Assembly: GCA_021292165.1 (NCBI GenBank)
Contig: CM037877.1
Location: 9,539,980-9,603,979, forward strand
Source: Shinisaurus crocodilurus
Taxonomy: Eukaryota; Chordata; Lepidosauria; Squamata; Shinisauridae
Direction: 5' to 3'
Length of the DNA: 64,000 bases
The notes under the pieces were generated by a model. The model worked only from the letters and a program-made list of their open reading frames with translations, did not search any database and was not told where the DNA came from. Below are positions 53,368 to 64,000 of the stretch, one piece after another (within the stretch, counting starts at the first letter, position 1; each line of letters starts with the position of its first letter). The position numbers and the translations under genes are program-made.

Positions 53368-53615
53368 GAGAGCCAGTGTGGCGTAGTGGTGAGAGTGTTG
53401 GACTGGGACTTGGGAGATCCGGGTTCTAGTCCCCACTCGGCCATGAAGCTCACTGGGTGACTTTGGGCCAGTCACTGCCTCTCAGCCTAACCTACCTCAC
53501 AGGGTTGTTGTGAGGATAAAATGGAGAGGAGGAGGAGGATTATGTAAGCCACCTTGGGTTCCTTGCAGGAAAAAAGGCGGGGTATAAATATAATAATAAA
53601 ATAAAATAAATAAAT
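53368..53615 (+). mobile_element. CORE-SINE, full length, sense
   Basis: The clearest sense copy: 'gagagccagtgtggcgtagt' (A box region), 'gggttctagtcccc' (B box), 'cacagggttgttgtgaggat' (CORE), 'gaaaaaaggcggggtataaa' and an (AATAAA)-rich tail. Non-coding, RNA polymerase III type promoter. A likely partner is L2, by tail similarity. Confidence 0.9.
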
Positions 53616-53691
53616 TTGTTTTTCTTCTCCCATTTGTTTCTATTATTTTCATTTGTTTCTCATAGGAAGCATTCCTGAAACTGACTTGATG

Positions 53692-53826
53692 CAGTATTCT
53701 CCAACCTTGGGTCCCCAGATGTGTTTGGCGTACAACTCCCGGCATGCCCCAGCCAGCTACGCTGCCTGGGGCATGCTGGGAGTTGTAGGTCAAAAACATC
53801 TGGGGACCCAAGGTTGGAAAATACTG
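53692..53826. mobile_element. Palindromic hAT MITE, 135 bp
   Basis: CAGTATTCTCC...GGAAAATACTG with a longer centre (catgccccagccagctacgc / cctggggcatgctgggag). TSD not clear. Same family as 43822 and 51191; its longer arms probably resemble the parental form. Confidence 0.85.
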
Positions 53827-54840
53827 GACTAGAGGCATTGTCTTGCTTAGCAAAGTGATACTGGCCTGGAATGTTTTGTAGGGAGGAAATGGCAATATGG
53901 CAATGACATGAGAGTGACAACATGAAAATGGTCCTATCTGAAATATAGAATCATTAGATCAAAGTGTGAAGAAAAGCAAAGCAAAAAGTCTGCATTATGT
54001 AGGAGGGTCATCTTGGAGTGCTCTAAATGTGAGAAGACATGAAAAAATATATATCCAAGATGAAGCATAAAGTAACTGGAAGCTTATGGGATATCAACCC
54101 CTTCTTAAATTGCTTATATAATGGGTAACCTTTGTCCTATCTGGCAGATCTAATGCCTTAGGGGAGTGGTATAATACCTGCACATTTCATGCCAATTGGA
54201 TGGAAAATACCAAAGTTAGAGTCATCCAAAGACAGGCTGGGTTTCCATTGTAATCAATGCAGGAACAACAAAATGAACAAACAAACATGAGTGGAACATT
54301 AATGAAGGAGAAACCAAGAAAATATATACAAGAATGTTTTATTTGTATTCATGTATTCAGCATATTACCCACTTTTCATTATATAGTAACCCAAAAGCAG
54401 GGTACAAAACCAATAAAACACAATAAAATCATATACCAGCACCTGATAAAGCAGTAAAAAAGGAGAGAACAGAGATAGAGATGCATACAAGATGCTACAG
54501 GACAGATTCAGTCAAAAACCTGGGAGAACAGATAGGGCTTTAGTCGACACTGAAAAATCTTGTGAGATTCAGCAATGACTATATAGGAGTGGGGAGGGAG
54601 TTCCACAATTGGAGTGCCGTTATCTAGAAATGCCCTTGTATTTTCCCATGTATTGAGTCCCGCCAAATGTGTAGCTCTCAAGTGGGCATCCCCACTAGAT
54701 CTTAATATCTGAGCAGGTACATGAAGGAGAAGGTGCTCCATTAGTTATCCAGGTCCTAAACCATGTAGGGCTTCATTTGTCAGCATAAGCACCTTGAACT
54801 TGGCTTGGTAGTTTGTTAGCAGCTTCTGTAACTCCTTCAG

Positions 54841-55343
54841 AACTGGTGTAGAATCATAGAAAAGTAGAGTTGGAAGGGGCCTATAAGGACATCGAGTCCA
54901 ACCCCCTGCTCAATGCAGGAATCCAGGTCAAAGCATCCATGACAGATGGCTGTCCAGCTGCACCTTGAATGCCTCCAGAGTGGGAGAGCCCACCACCTCC
55001 TGTTGTTGTTGTTCCATTGTCTTATTGCTCTAAGAGTCAGGAAATTTTTCCTGATGTTTAGGTGGAATCTGGGTTCCTGTAACTTGAGCCCATTATTCCG
55101 TGTCCTGCAATCTGGGATGGTCGAGAAGAGATCTTGGCCCTCCCCTGTGTGACAGCCCTTCAAGTACTGGAAGAGTGCTATCCTATCTCCCCTCAGTCTG
55201 AAGGCTAAACATGCCCAGTTCTTTCAGTCTCTCCTCATAGGGCCTTGTTTCCAGTCCCTTTATCATCTTTGTTGCCCTCCAGTCTGCCTACATCCTTCTT
55301 AAAGTGTGGTGCCCAGAACTGGACGCAGTACTCAAGATGAGGC
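54841..55343 (-). mobile_element. CR1 LINE 3' end, antisense, inserted in L2
   Basis: 3' terminus 'gaatcatagaaaagtagagt'. ORF2 C-terminus on the minus strand ([20 protein letters not shown] then KNFLTLRAIRQWN), disrupted by a TTG-repeat expansion at 55003-55014. 5' end at about 55343. Confidence 0.9.
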
Positions 55344-55807
55344 ATGTTCCTGGTAGGCAGTCCCATTGAGCAGCCTAGCCACGGCATTTTGCACTAGCTG
55401 CAGCTTCTGGGCCAGCCTCAGAGCGAGGTGCATTGCAATCGTCCAATCTTGAAGTTGGCACTGCATGGACCATAATGGCCAGGCTATCCCTGTCCAGGAA
55501 CAGCTGTAGTTGGCATACCAACTGAAGTTGGAAAAAGGTACTCCTCGCCATGGTGGCCACTGGCCACTTGTGCCTCTGTTGATGGTAATGGATCTAAGAG
55601 CACCCAAGCTACATGCCTGCTCCTTCAGAGGGAATGTATCTCCGAACAGAACAGGCAACTTTCCTGATTCATGGACAAGGGAACCACCTATTCACAGTAC
55701 CTCCATCTTGTCAGGATTCACCCCTAGCTTTTTGGTCTTTATCCAGCTCACCACTACATCCAGACACTGAGTCAACTGACTCAGATGATACGAAAAATAG
55801 TGTCGGA

Positions 55808-55986
55808 ACAGGCCTGTGGCTCACACTGGCTCAGCTTGTCTGAGCGTGGAAAGCTAAGCAGGGTCAGGCCTGGTTATTACTTGGATGGGAGACCCCTCCT
55901 CTAGTTTCCTGCATTGAGCAGGGGGTTGGACTCGATAGCCTTGTGTAGGCTCCTTCCAACTCTATGATCTATGAAATCTATGAAAT
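55808..55986 (+). mobile_element. 5S-rRNA-derived SINE with CR1 tail, copy C (most complete)
   Basis: Starts 'aggcctgtggctcacactgg'. The 5S-like section 55838-55898 (ggaaagctaagcagggtcag; gcctggttattacttggatg; ggagacc) is followed by the CR1-like end 'gcagggggttggactcgata' and the short terminal repeat 'ctatgatctatgaaatctat'. The tail links it to CR1 for reverse transcription. Confidence 0.88.
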
Positions 55987-56590
55987 CGTCTATATAATCG
56001 GTATACTGATGACATTTTACTCCAAATCAGTATTGAGAACCCCCAATGGCTTAATATGGATGTTAAATAGCATTGGTGACAGAATAGAAACCTGTAGGCT
56101 CCCACAGCTTAGCTACCATGGGCCTGAGGTATTCAATGCTATCCTTTGGACACAGCCCTACAGATAGGAGCGGAACCACTGTAGCACAATGTTTTCAGCT
56201 CCCTAGCCATGGAGACAGTCCAGATCCAGAAGGATACTGTGGTCAATGGTATCAAAAATCATTGAGGCATCATGGAGAATCAGCAAGGTCCACTTTCTCT
56301 CAGTGGGGGTGCTGCTGGTGAATCAGCCAAAGCTGATAAACGGCACTCCTGGTAACTGTTGCCATCTGCTCTTTCATAGATGGTGCCAAGTCCAGGAAGA
56401 CTCCCTGAGCTGCATACTTAATCTTTTAGAGGGAGTACAGTCCCATCCAGCACCAGTCGCACATCTCCCTCTCATGTATCCAGATTAAGTTTCATATTGT
56501 TCATCCTCATCCATCTGAAAAATGGCTCCTGCTCAGGTTTTCCACAAACCCACTAGGACTGGTAGGTGGCAACAAGAGGTAGAAGTACAT

Positions 56591-56602
<12 letters not shown>

Positions 56603-56623
<21 letters not shown>
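56603..56623. repeat. (TC)n microsatellite
   Basis: CT dinucleotide run. Confidence 0.9.
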
Positions 56624-56629
<6 letters not shown>

Positions 56630-56834
56630 GATGACCTCCAGCCCTTGGTCTTTTCAGGGTAAAGGAGAAGACCCTCACAAAGATTAGGATCAGACTACTC
56701 TTCCAGGGGGAACATAATCAGTCCAGTATTCAGTCCTACCAACCCACAGCCTTGCCATTGTCCTCTGAATCAGATGATGAGCCCTGGCAGAACCTCCATC
56801 TCCCCACTCTCTCTGAAGTCTGAGATGACAAAAG

Positions 56835-56838
56835 TGTG

Positions 56839-56873
<35 letters not shown>

Positions 56874-56883
56874 GATAGATAGA
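56835..56883. repeat. (GATA)n microsatellite
   Basis: About nine GATA units and degenerate flanks. Confidence 0.95.
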
Positions 56884-56970
56884 CAGATATTTCTAGCCTG
56901 CCAGCCAGATTTCCTCCAGTGGCTTCATGTAGATGTTAAAATGCAACACATGAGCTGGGTTCTCTACGCA

Positions 56971-58327
56971 GCAGCCGGATTTACAGTGTTGTCTATTTTT
57001 TTGTGATTCTTCTTCTTCCAAATATATATATATATATATATATATGGGGAAAGGCAGCATGAGTCAGGCTGTGCAGACCTCTCCATGGTTCACACACTTT
57101 GCATGTCATGTGTGTGGTGGTGGGGATGAATGCACATCTGTTCCTCCACCATGTGAAGAGGTTTGCCAACCTGGTTTGAATCGGGCCTATAGACCTCATT
57201 GAACGGGAATAGAAGCTGAAAATATTAAATCATATACTGTTTGATTGGTCATTGAATTCCACCGGGGGGGGGGGACTTAAAGAAAAAACCACAAAAGGAG
57301 GTGTGTGTGGAAATGTCTGACATTATGCCCATTGGTGGCCCTGATCAGAGAAGGAGTATATTACAATAATTTGGTATTTTTCAGAAAGTGATTACCAGGC
57401 GACACCATTAAGAAGTAACTGTGCACATTCATTTAATGGGCCAGTGCCTCTCGTACATGCCTCGTATAGTCACATTCAATCTCATCTACTCCACATTAAG
57501 AAGAGTTTTCTTCCTGAGCGTGTTTATTTACTGCCAGGTCCGTAAGCATAAAGCACAGAATGAAGTAATAAATAATACCTTAAAGAGCCTTTCAGACAAC
57601 TCAGGTCCTGGAGGACAAGCATTTTTTATTTCAAGGCATATGAACTCCGCTCCACCAGGCCTCCGTGGTAATTCTCTTTCTTCCATATTTCCCCAAACTG
57701 AAGAAACTCTTTCTTCTTTTCAATTGTGTCACATTTTTAAAAACAAACCTGCCTTTCAGATATATTGTTTGAAGCTTTCAAACCTCAATAAGAACAAACA
57801 TCTCTTTTGACAATGACAAATTTCAGTCTTCAGGTAGCTATGGGAATACATCACCTCAGGAAGCCCAATCCAAGATGGTCACCTTCCCAAATGGTCATGC
57901 CAATCTCAATAATCAGCCAGCAGAGGCCTTTTGGTAATGTCTTCCCATCCCCAAGTATAAACTGTGGGGGTCCTCCAGTATTGACCCTTCCTTCCTCTCA
58001 TGGTTTGCCAATATCTGGGAATCTTCTGGAGGCCTAAGATGACAAATAGCTTGGGTTTTTGTCGTTGTTGACTTGGCTGTAATGTCTTTGGGCATAGCTA
58101 GAGTTTCCAATGATAGACATAGAAAAACACAAGATTCAGGGCCTTCTGGCCAAGCCCAGAATGGGTCCAGGGTTCAGTCATGGGTGGTGGCATAGCCCAA
58201 TGGGTCTGCAGCTACAGGAGTGGAGCCCAATGCAAAAGCTATCTATTTACTTAAGATGACTAGCTTACAAAAATGGCTAAAGGGAAAACTAGCTTTGCCC
58301 CTTGATTATCTGGCAACAGTCCTAAAG
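56971..58327. other. No gene seen; (TA)n at 57017-57044
   Basis: Unique-looking. 57400-57720 is a further candidate conserved stretch (ctcgtacatgcctcgtatag). The 129-residue frame 57421-57810 has no family features and includes A/T-biased residues only. Confidence 0.4.
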
Positions 58328-58673
58328 CAGGGGTGCAGAACCTCTTTCAGCCTGAGGGCCTGAAAGCTTCTCCATTGTGGAGAGGCTTTCAAGGGCTGCA
58401 TTCCATTGGTGGGTGGGGCCAAAATACCTACAATACCTATACATCTTTGGGATTAAAGCTCTTACCGCCAGTAACTAAGCCTTAGGAGAGGTAATTAAAC
58501 TATTTAGAGAAGGGGGGGTATTCAAAAGGAGGGAGACCACCAAATGATTGATGACTGGGAAGAAGGGGTGGGGCCCGGGAAATAGGGCATGGCTAACTGG
58601 GGAATTCAGATGGCCAGATTATGACCACAGAGGAGCTGGCTTAGGACCCCAGGTCTGAGGTTCTGCACCTCTG
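58328..58673. mobile_element. hAT-type MITE, 346 bp, 8-bp TSD
   Basis: CAGGGGTGCAGAACCTC...GAGGTTCTGCACCTCTG; flanks tcctaaag (58320-58327) and ccctaaag (58674-58681) match at 7 of 8. No transposase. Confidence 0.85.
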
Positions 58674-58681
58674 CCCTAAAG

Positions 58682-60182
58682 CAAAAAAACAAACCAGCAA
58701 ACTTGGCCAAGGCAATCTAAGGCACTGGTAGAGCTGTACTACTATCAAAGAGGTACACAGGCTAGAAACAGTGTCCAGTCATTACATTCGAAACTAAGTG
58801 GTACCTGGGCTGGAATCCCCTCTGTTCATCTACATATTTATGGAGCTGGAATGACCTGTACCACAAATTGGTGAATTCTGGGCCCATTCCAAAAACTATG
58901 TGCATTTCCTTCATAGTGAAAGCGATTCAATTTGACAGCCCATCTCCAGGCCATGCCATGCCATGCCCCTATCTCTCCCATGCACTCCTCTCTGATGCAG
59001 AATGGGATTACTGTTTTCACTTTCCTAGAGATGAAGAAAGCATGATGCAGCTACAGGAAGTCAAACAACTACCAGCTTTGTTGCAGCTCATGCCCATCAA
59101 AAGGTTTGGGGTGCCAAGTGAGCTCCAAATCTTAAGTTCAAAATTATCATATCTGTCTTTGAAGAGGGGAAGATTATTTTAATTTATAGACTTCTCTCAT
59201 CACAAGCAGACTGTTGTGAAATGCCATTTGTTTTCTTCCGCTGACAAAAGCCCCCCAAATAATGACAATAATATAATAAAATACCAAACACTTGTTGGGT
59301 TTTTGCTTTCAGAACAAACAGGCACTGACAAATCCTTACCATATTACCATCCTTGATTGCTCTGATGGAACTCATTTCCATCTTCTGTTCCTCTAATTAC
59401 ATGAAAATTGCATACTTCTTATGCATGACACATTTCCCACGGCTTTCGAAAACAGTTGCAAAGAGGAGAAAATCCCTCGTTTCTTTTACCCATTTGTAGC
59501 GGCTGTATATCACCCGCCTAGCAATCAATCCATGTTTATGGGCTGCTTTTTGACACTATTGTAGCAAATGAGCAGACAAACTGTACAAAAAAAGTATGTT
59601 TTTTAGAAAGTCCCCCTCCCCTTATGAGTGGAAATTTTGGAGGTTTTTCCTGTTCAATCTGTTATTTCTCTTTCCACCTCCCGTCATTTCAATTTTAGAT
59701 GAGTGATGAAAAAAGAGGACTAAGTGGAAAAGACTAACTTCTGCGATTCCGCTGCTCCGTGTTTTGCTTTGAAATTACTTTAATAGTCAGATGCAAAGTG
59801 AAAATTGCAGGCTTCCTGCGGCAGGTTACAAAACCACACAAAGAAAATAAATAAATTGGAAGCAGGGGGATAATTTATGTGCTGTACACAAGTTTGGGAA
59901 CACTTTTATTTTACTTTCACAGCTCAAAATAAGAGCCCAAAGAGGGAGATAATAGGTAGCACCTCCAGTCCCTTCCACCATGTTTATTGGAAAGGAAGTC
60001 CTATAGATTTTAGTGAACCGTACTTTCAGATAACAGTACTTATGCCTGGGGCCTTAAACTCAAAATAACGGTCATTAAGAATGTAGCATTTAGAGATTTT
60101 AGTCAAGATCTGTACCACTTTCAGTCACCAATTTGATATCCAGTTCAGCACGTATTATTAGTATTCAATGATTAGCATTAAT
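58682..60182. other. No gene seen; candidate conserved element at 59390-59830
   Basis: 59390-59830 (attacatgaaaattgcatac; cagctgtatat-like 'gcggctgtatatcacccgcc'; gaaattactttaatagtcag) is non-repetitive. The 104-residue frame 58868-59182 lacks recognisable domains. Confidence 0.35.
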
Positions 60183-60310
60183 AGAGAGCTGGTGTGGTGC
60201 AGGCAGCAAGTAATAAATCGACAGTTCAGATCTCACATTACTTATGAATTCACTCACTAGCTTTAGGAAGGCCAGTATCCCTCACTCTCAGTCCCCCTTC
60301 CTGCTTCTAC
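60183..60310 (+). mobile_element. Decayed CORE-SINE
   Basis: 'gagagctggtgtggtgcagg', 'gacagttcagatctcac' and 'tcactcactagctttaggaa' follow the SINE order with heavy damage. Confidence 0.4.
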
Positions 60311-60609
60311 ACTATGAGCATTCTATGAGCTGGATACCTTCCCTTCCACCCAGTCCTGAAATTGATAGATTTGCCCCCACCCCTGGAGATGGGCAGGATA
60401 TGTATATGCCAGCATCGGGAATTCAAGCTGCATTTGCAGACATGGACTTGGGTGATCTCTGCCCACCACCAACTTCAGCTGGTGCACTTCTCAGCAGTCT
60501 CAGCTAGGGATGGGCAAATCTATCAATTTCAGTTTCTCTCATTTTTCTAATTTTTCCATTCTTAGGTTCGGTTCTTTGAGAATTTCTGCAGCTCAGTGGT
60601 AGAACACAC

Positions 60610-61002
60610 TAATGGATTAAGTGTCAGCTTGTTTATCTTCATGCACCCCAGAACAGTCTCCAAACACAACAGCCTCCCTGGGATGTGTAGATGGAAATGA
60701 GAGGTAGAGCTGAGTATTATCCACATACTGTTGACATATCAGCCCAAACGTCCTTACGACTTCCCCCAGCAGTTTCTTGTAGATGTTAAAAATCACGGGG
60801 GACAGGATGAAACCTTGTGGCACCCCCACAGGCTAATGGCCACGGGGTGGAGCAAAAGTCCCCCAGCACCACCTTCTGAGAGTGCTCCTCCAGGAAGGAC
60901 CAGAACCACTTTAAAACTATGCCTCCCAAGTCCAACCCAGATTAATGATCCAGAAGGATACCATGGCTGATGGTAACAAAAGTCACTGAGAGATTTAAAG
61001 GA
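60610..61002 (-). mobile_element. L2 LINE fragment, antisense
   Basis: Complement of L2 ORF2 from the RT core (60617-60829) upstream to about 61000. Plus-strand text 'ttcttgtagatgttaaaaat' and 'gtgctcctccaggaaggacc' is typical antisense L2. Confidence 0.8.
60617..60829 (-). pseudogene. L2 reverse transcriptase core fragment
   Basis: 70 residues starting MGVPQGFILSPVIFNIYKKL, the motif preceding the active site, then QQYVDNTQLYLSFPS. The active-site Y-A-D-D equivalent reads Y-V-D-N: the second aspartate is lost, so this copy could not polymerise even if joined to its missing parts. Confidence 0.88.
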
Positions 61003-61168
61003 CTGAAGTTACAGGAGGGCAGATGTATGTTGAACATTAGGAGAAATCTCTTAATGGTAAAAGCGGCTTGACGCTTGACAATAGAACCAATTCCTTGGGT
61101 GGGGCTCTCCCCCTCATGGTGATCTTCAAGCAGGGCCTAGATGGCCATTCCTTGGGGATGCTTTGGGT
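61003..61168 (+). mobile_element. CR1-type LINE fragment
   Basis: 'ggactgaagttacaggaggg', 'gaacattaggagaaatctct', 'cttcaagcagggcctagatg' correspond to the end of CR1 ORF2 in a subfamily different from the (ATTCTATG) copies. Ends where a SINE begins. Confidence 0.7.
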
Positions 61169-61345
61169 GGTGGCTCAGTGGTAAAGAACATGCTGCTTTC
61201 CATGCAGAAGGTCCCAGGTTTGACCCCCAGCATCTCCAAGTAGAGCAGGAAAAAATGCTGCCTGACACTCTGGACAATTGACAATACTGGGCTGGATGGA
61301 CCAATGGTCTGACTCAGTATAAGGCAGCTTCATGTGCTCCTATAT
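61169..61345 (+). mobile_element. tRNA-derived SINE, near full length
   Basis: A box 'tggctcagtggtaaagaaca', B box 'caggtttgacccccagc', body 'gcctgacactctggacaatt', end 'ctgactcagtataaggcagc' and 'ttcatgtgctcctat'. Best reference copy of this family in the window. Confidence 0.85.
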
Positions 61346-61650
61346 CTTAAGTTCGGTTCATCCCAAACATTAAGATTCAAAAGAAAAATGCATGAAAAGG
61401 AATTAGCAGTTTTGTGTGCAATGTGCATCTCTCTTAATACACACATTTTTGTATGCATTTTGTCTAATATACACACTTGTTGCAAGCAGTTTCCCTAATG
61501 CAATGTACGTTTGAATGATATTTTCCCTAATATATGATTTCTTTAATTGGCAAACCCCATTGCCAGATTTCAGAGAAGTTTGAATTTTAAAGGTTAACTA
61601 AGCTTCTCAGTTTGCATAGTGGTTTGACAGTTCAAATATAGGACTGAACA
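61346..61650 (+). repeat. Dispersed family 'Y' copy
   Basis: 'gttcggttcatcccaaacat', 'ttaatacacacatttttgta', 'tctaatatacacac', 'cctaatatatgatt' as in 45000-45330. Confidence 0.6.
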
Positions 61651-61990
61651 AATGTCTCCCCCATCCGGAGCCTCAGCACCTGTCCCTTGAGTCACAATGC
61701 ATGAGCAACAGTTTGGCCAGGGGCTGAATAGGAACTTTTCACCTATCAACCAGGGAGACAGGATTTTTTTTTTGGTGTATTGCTGTACTGTCTGCCTCGG
61801 GGGAGAATGGCAATCAGTGCTATGCAGGAATTTAATAGAAACAGGTGGGATCCTTGGAGGGCAATTGGAGGCAGCAAGATCATGAAAGGTGGTTCCCTAG
61901 GCTTGCCACTTAGGGTTTTGGGACCCAGGGGTGGGGGAAAGAAAGAACCCCTTTGGAGCTAGCGTGGCACACAAACACAGAGTTTGACCC

Positions 61991-62203
61991 ATTTATTTAT
62001 TATATTTATACCCCACCTTTTTTCCTGCAAGGAACCCAAGGTGGCTTACATAATCCTCCTCCTCCTCTCCTGTGAGGTAGGTTAGGCTGAGAGTCAGCAA
62101 CTGGCCCAAAGTCACCCAGTGAATTTCATGGCCAAGCAGGGACTAGTACCCGGATCTCCCGAGTCCCAGTGCAACACTCTAACCACTACGCCACACTGAC
62201 CCA
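61991..62203 (-). mobile_element. CORE-SINE, antisense, small internal deletion
   Basis: Same as 1107-1346, but the 'attttatcctcacaacaacc' block is deleted near 62069. Head at 62185-62203 (ccactacgccacactg). Confidence 0.85.
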
Positions 62204-63129
62204 GACCCCAAGTCAAGAAGGCCTCCATTGATGTATGAAAAGGTATGGCCAGATGAGGAGGAGGTAGTCAGTATTCTGCCTCTGACTCAGGACCAAGTCA
62301 GTCTCACCCTTGCTTAAGAGGCAGGGAAGGACACAATGTGGTTCCTGCATTATTGCCGTGCTCCTGCACAGTTCACAGTACTCCTTGCAAATGTCTTTTC
62401 AGCTGAATGTTAAGAATAAAGTTGTGGCCCTAGTTAACCCAATGTGAAATGCCTCACCTCGTTATTCCAAGTGTGGGCACAAACAAAATCCTGCAGACTT
62501 CCTAAATCTGCTGAATTTTGAATTTTGGTATCGAACTTGGACCCCCAATCTCTGACATTTGAATTCTGGGGCCAAACACTGACATCAATATTTCCCTGCC
62601 TGCCACTCTATGCACAATTTTTGCAACATATCAGCTGTTGCTTGATACACGTCTGAAATTCACATTCTGACTGCAACTGCAAAATCATTGGGTGCCAAAT
62701 GGTGGCTATCTTCAGACATCAAATGTCCACCAAGCATGCATGCATGCAACCTGGGAAAATTATGCATCAAAACTTAGAGGAGAATTTTCCAGGGAATTTT
62801 TGGAAGCAAATTTGTTTCAGCTCTAAAATAACAATGGTGTAAGATAACAATGGCCTATAGCGTTGTTGCAGGGTTGTAATGTACTGTATATCATACTTAG
62901 AATATTTGAAATCAGGAATGTCAGCGCAGAGCAGGCTACTTCTAAAACCACTTTCTCCTGTATGAAGGAGAAAGCCATAGCTCGCTGTAAAGCATGCATT
63001 TTGCTTGAACAGAGTACCACTTTGAAACCCTGGCACTGAAAACCTTTTAACTGCTACCAATCCCCAGGTAAAAGGATTGGTAGCAGTCATGGGAAAGGCC
63101 TCCAGCTGAAACCCTAGAGAGCCATGTAT
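62204..63129. other. No gene seen
   Basis: Unclassified. The 138-residue minus frame 62767-63183 runs from unique DNA into SINE sequence and has no domain. Confidence 0.4.
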
Positions 63130-63820
63130 GTATGTATGTATGTTATTTATATCTTGCTTCCCCGCCCCCTGCAAGGAACCCAAGGCAGCTTACATAATCC
63201 TCCTCCTCTCCATTTTATCCTCATAACAACCCTGTGACATAGATTAGGCTGAGAGTCAGAGGGCCGGTTCGTACGACCCAGGCGACGAGTGGGGGAGGCA
63301 CCATTGGGCCGCCTGTGGGGTCCGGCGGGGCACCGCAGGCGACCTGCGCCCCGTGCTCGTGGGTGGACCCCAGTGGAGCTGGCAGTCCCCGCACTGCAGT
63401 GCGGGCCTCCCGGTGCAAGGGGGCAGTGGCCTGGAATGCCCAGAGGGGCTGTTTGGCCCTACAGGCTGGAGCGGCCACGGCTCTGGCTGCTCTGGGCTGC
63501 CGCCTCTGTGCGGCCCCCACGGGACGGGCGCCCGCTGTTCGCATGGCAGGGTGGCCACACACGGTAGGGGCTTACCCCTCTACCGCCCATGGTCACTTTG
63601 CATGCATCGCACGTGCCCGTCCCGCAGGGGCGTCCCCAGCCGGCGTTCGCACGACACAGGATTTCTGCTCCCCCGCGGTTTCCGTGTCGTGCGAACCGGC
63701 CCAGTGAGTGGCCCAAAGTCACCCAGTGAGCTTCATGGCTCAGTGGGAACTAGAGTCCCTACTCTAGCCCGAGTCCCAAGTCCCAGTCCAACACTCTAAC
63801 CACTACACCACACTGGCCCA
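63130..63820 (-). mobile_element. CORE-SINE, antisense, split by a GC-rich TIR element
   Basis: Tail side 63130-63260 (gcaaggaacccaaggcagct; cataacaaccctgtgacata) and head side 63703-63820 (ggcccaaagtcacccagtga; ctaaccactacaccacactg) of one SINE. Confidence 0.85.
63261..63702. mobile_element. GC-rich TIR element, 442 bp, unclassified
   Basis: Ends gggccggttcgtacgac and gtcgtgcgaaccggccc, about 17-bp inverted repeats with one or two mismatches. Inserted in the SINE at the 'cag|tgactgg' site, with a host overlap of only 2-3 bp (ag). Many CpGs. The 87-148-residue frames on both strands are GC artefacts with no domains. Short TSD and GG-type ends could fit PIF/Harbinger, but that is a guess. Confidence 0.7.
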
Positions 63821-63920
63821 TTGACAGTAGACTAATGCAATACTCAGTCTGACCAGTCATAAGATAACTTTTTATACATGATCCTGCCTAGTGTAACATT
63901 TGACTATAGGCTTCCTAAGT

Positions 63921-63945
63921 CAGAGACCCAACACTCTAACCACAG
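63921..63945. repeat. Stray SINE head fragment
   Basis: 'caacactctaaccaca' repeats the wording of the SINE head at 63788-63805 about 130 bp upstream. Confidence 0.4.
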
Positions 63946-64000
63946 AGGAAGGAGGAGGTATAGAAGTGTGGTAAAATATTTCCTTCATTTCTCAGTCATT

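Larger units (their letters stand above)
54520..56970 (-). mobile_element. L2 LINE, antisense, decayed, with nested insertions
   Basis: Plus-strand text is the complement of L2 ORF2. Examples are 54790-54830 (accttgaacttggcttggta), 55345-55560 (gcattttgcactagctgcag; the frame reads VPTSRLDDCNAP at 55375-55560) and 56020-56280 (aatatggatgttaaatagca, complement of the LFNIYM block). Interrupted by CR1 (54841-55343) and a 5S-SINE (55808-55986). Parts beyond 56380 may be a second L2 copy. Confidence 0.65.

Noticed and set aside
55838..55898. A 5S rRNA gene
   Set aside because: Only part of 5S is present, with substitutions and a CR1 tail; it is a SINE head, repeated in other copies.
63221..63799. 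Long overlapping frames on both strands (up to 148 residues)
   Set aside because: High GC content of the TIR element removes stops; frames cross element borders into SINE sequence and carry no domain.

Overview
This is vertebrate nuclear DNA, most likely from a squamate reptile (a lizard). The basis is the repeat mix: many CR1 LINE ends with the (ATTCTATG)n terminus, L2 and L1 LINE fragments, a young MIR/Ther1-type CORE-SINE, a second tRNA-derived SINE, a SINE with a 5S-rRNA head and a CR1 tail, and a large crowd of hAT, mariner-like and other palindromic MITEs. The species cannot be named from the sequence. I find no host protein-coding exon, tRNA gene, rRNA gene or promoter I can defend. 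Every ORF I recognise belongs to a transposable element. The window reads as an intergenic region or gene desert (or a long intron). Several quiet, non-repetitive stretches could be conserved non-coding elements, but that needs an alignment. Layout: 0.3-3.5 kb holds a tRNA-SINE and a CR1 with its 5' region, ORF1 and the reverse-transcriptase C-terminus but no middle; a CpG-rich foldback fragment sits at the gap. 4.7-6.5 kb has L2 and CR1 ends and a TIR element. 8.1-9.9 kb has two CpG-rich foldback elements, one carrying a 1-kb hAT element made of GAGTC pentamer arrays. 11.9-18.9 kb has LTR-element remnants (one with a clear 297-bp LTR) and an L2. 18.9-20.05 kb is a nested stack (SINE, hAT palindrome, L1). 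21.8-23.8 kb is a decayed L2 with a 5S-SINE and an 80-bp perfect tandem duplication, then a mariner-type MITE. 24.5-29.7 kb has three more foldbacks and an L2 end. 29.96-30.40 kb is a perfect 138-bp-arm inverted repeat with 14-bp target duplications and a hammerhead-ribozyme-like motif. 32-34 kb has CR1 and SINE nests; 34.2-38.4 kb is mostly unique. 40.36-43.3 kb has the second GAGTC hAT copy, a minisatellite and a composite repeat. 43.9-46.5 kb has a recent 0.53-kb duplication and the C2H2-finger end of a non-LTR retrotransposon. 46.7-47.7 kb is CR1. 49.9-56.9 kb mixes 5S-SINEs, hAT palindromes, a foldback and antisense L2. 58-64 kb has a hAT MITE, L2, CR1 and SINE pieces and a GC-rich TIR element inserted in a SINE. 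How the parts relate: LINEs (CR1, L2, L1) supply enzymes; the SINEs have CR1-like or L2-like tails and are presumably moved by them. hAT, mariner and other TIR elements occur almost only as non-autonomous copies, so their transposases must come from elsewhere in the genome. Nested insertions with intact target-site duplications give a relative age order. All family names rest on recognition of motifs and termini by eye; no database search was run.
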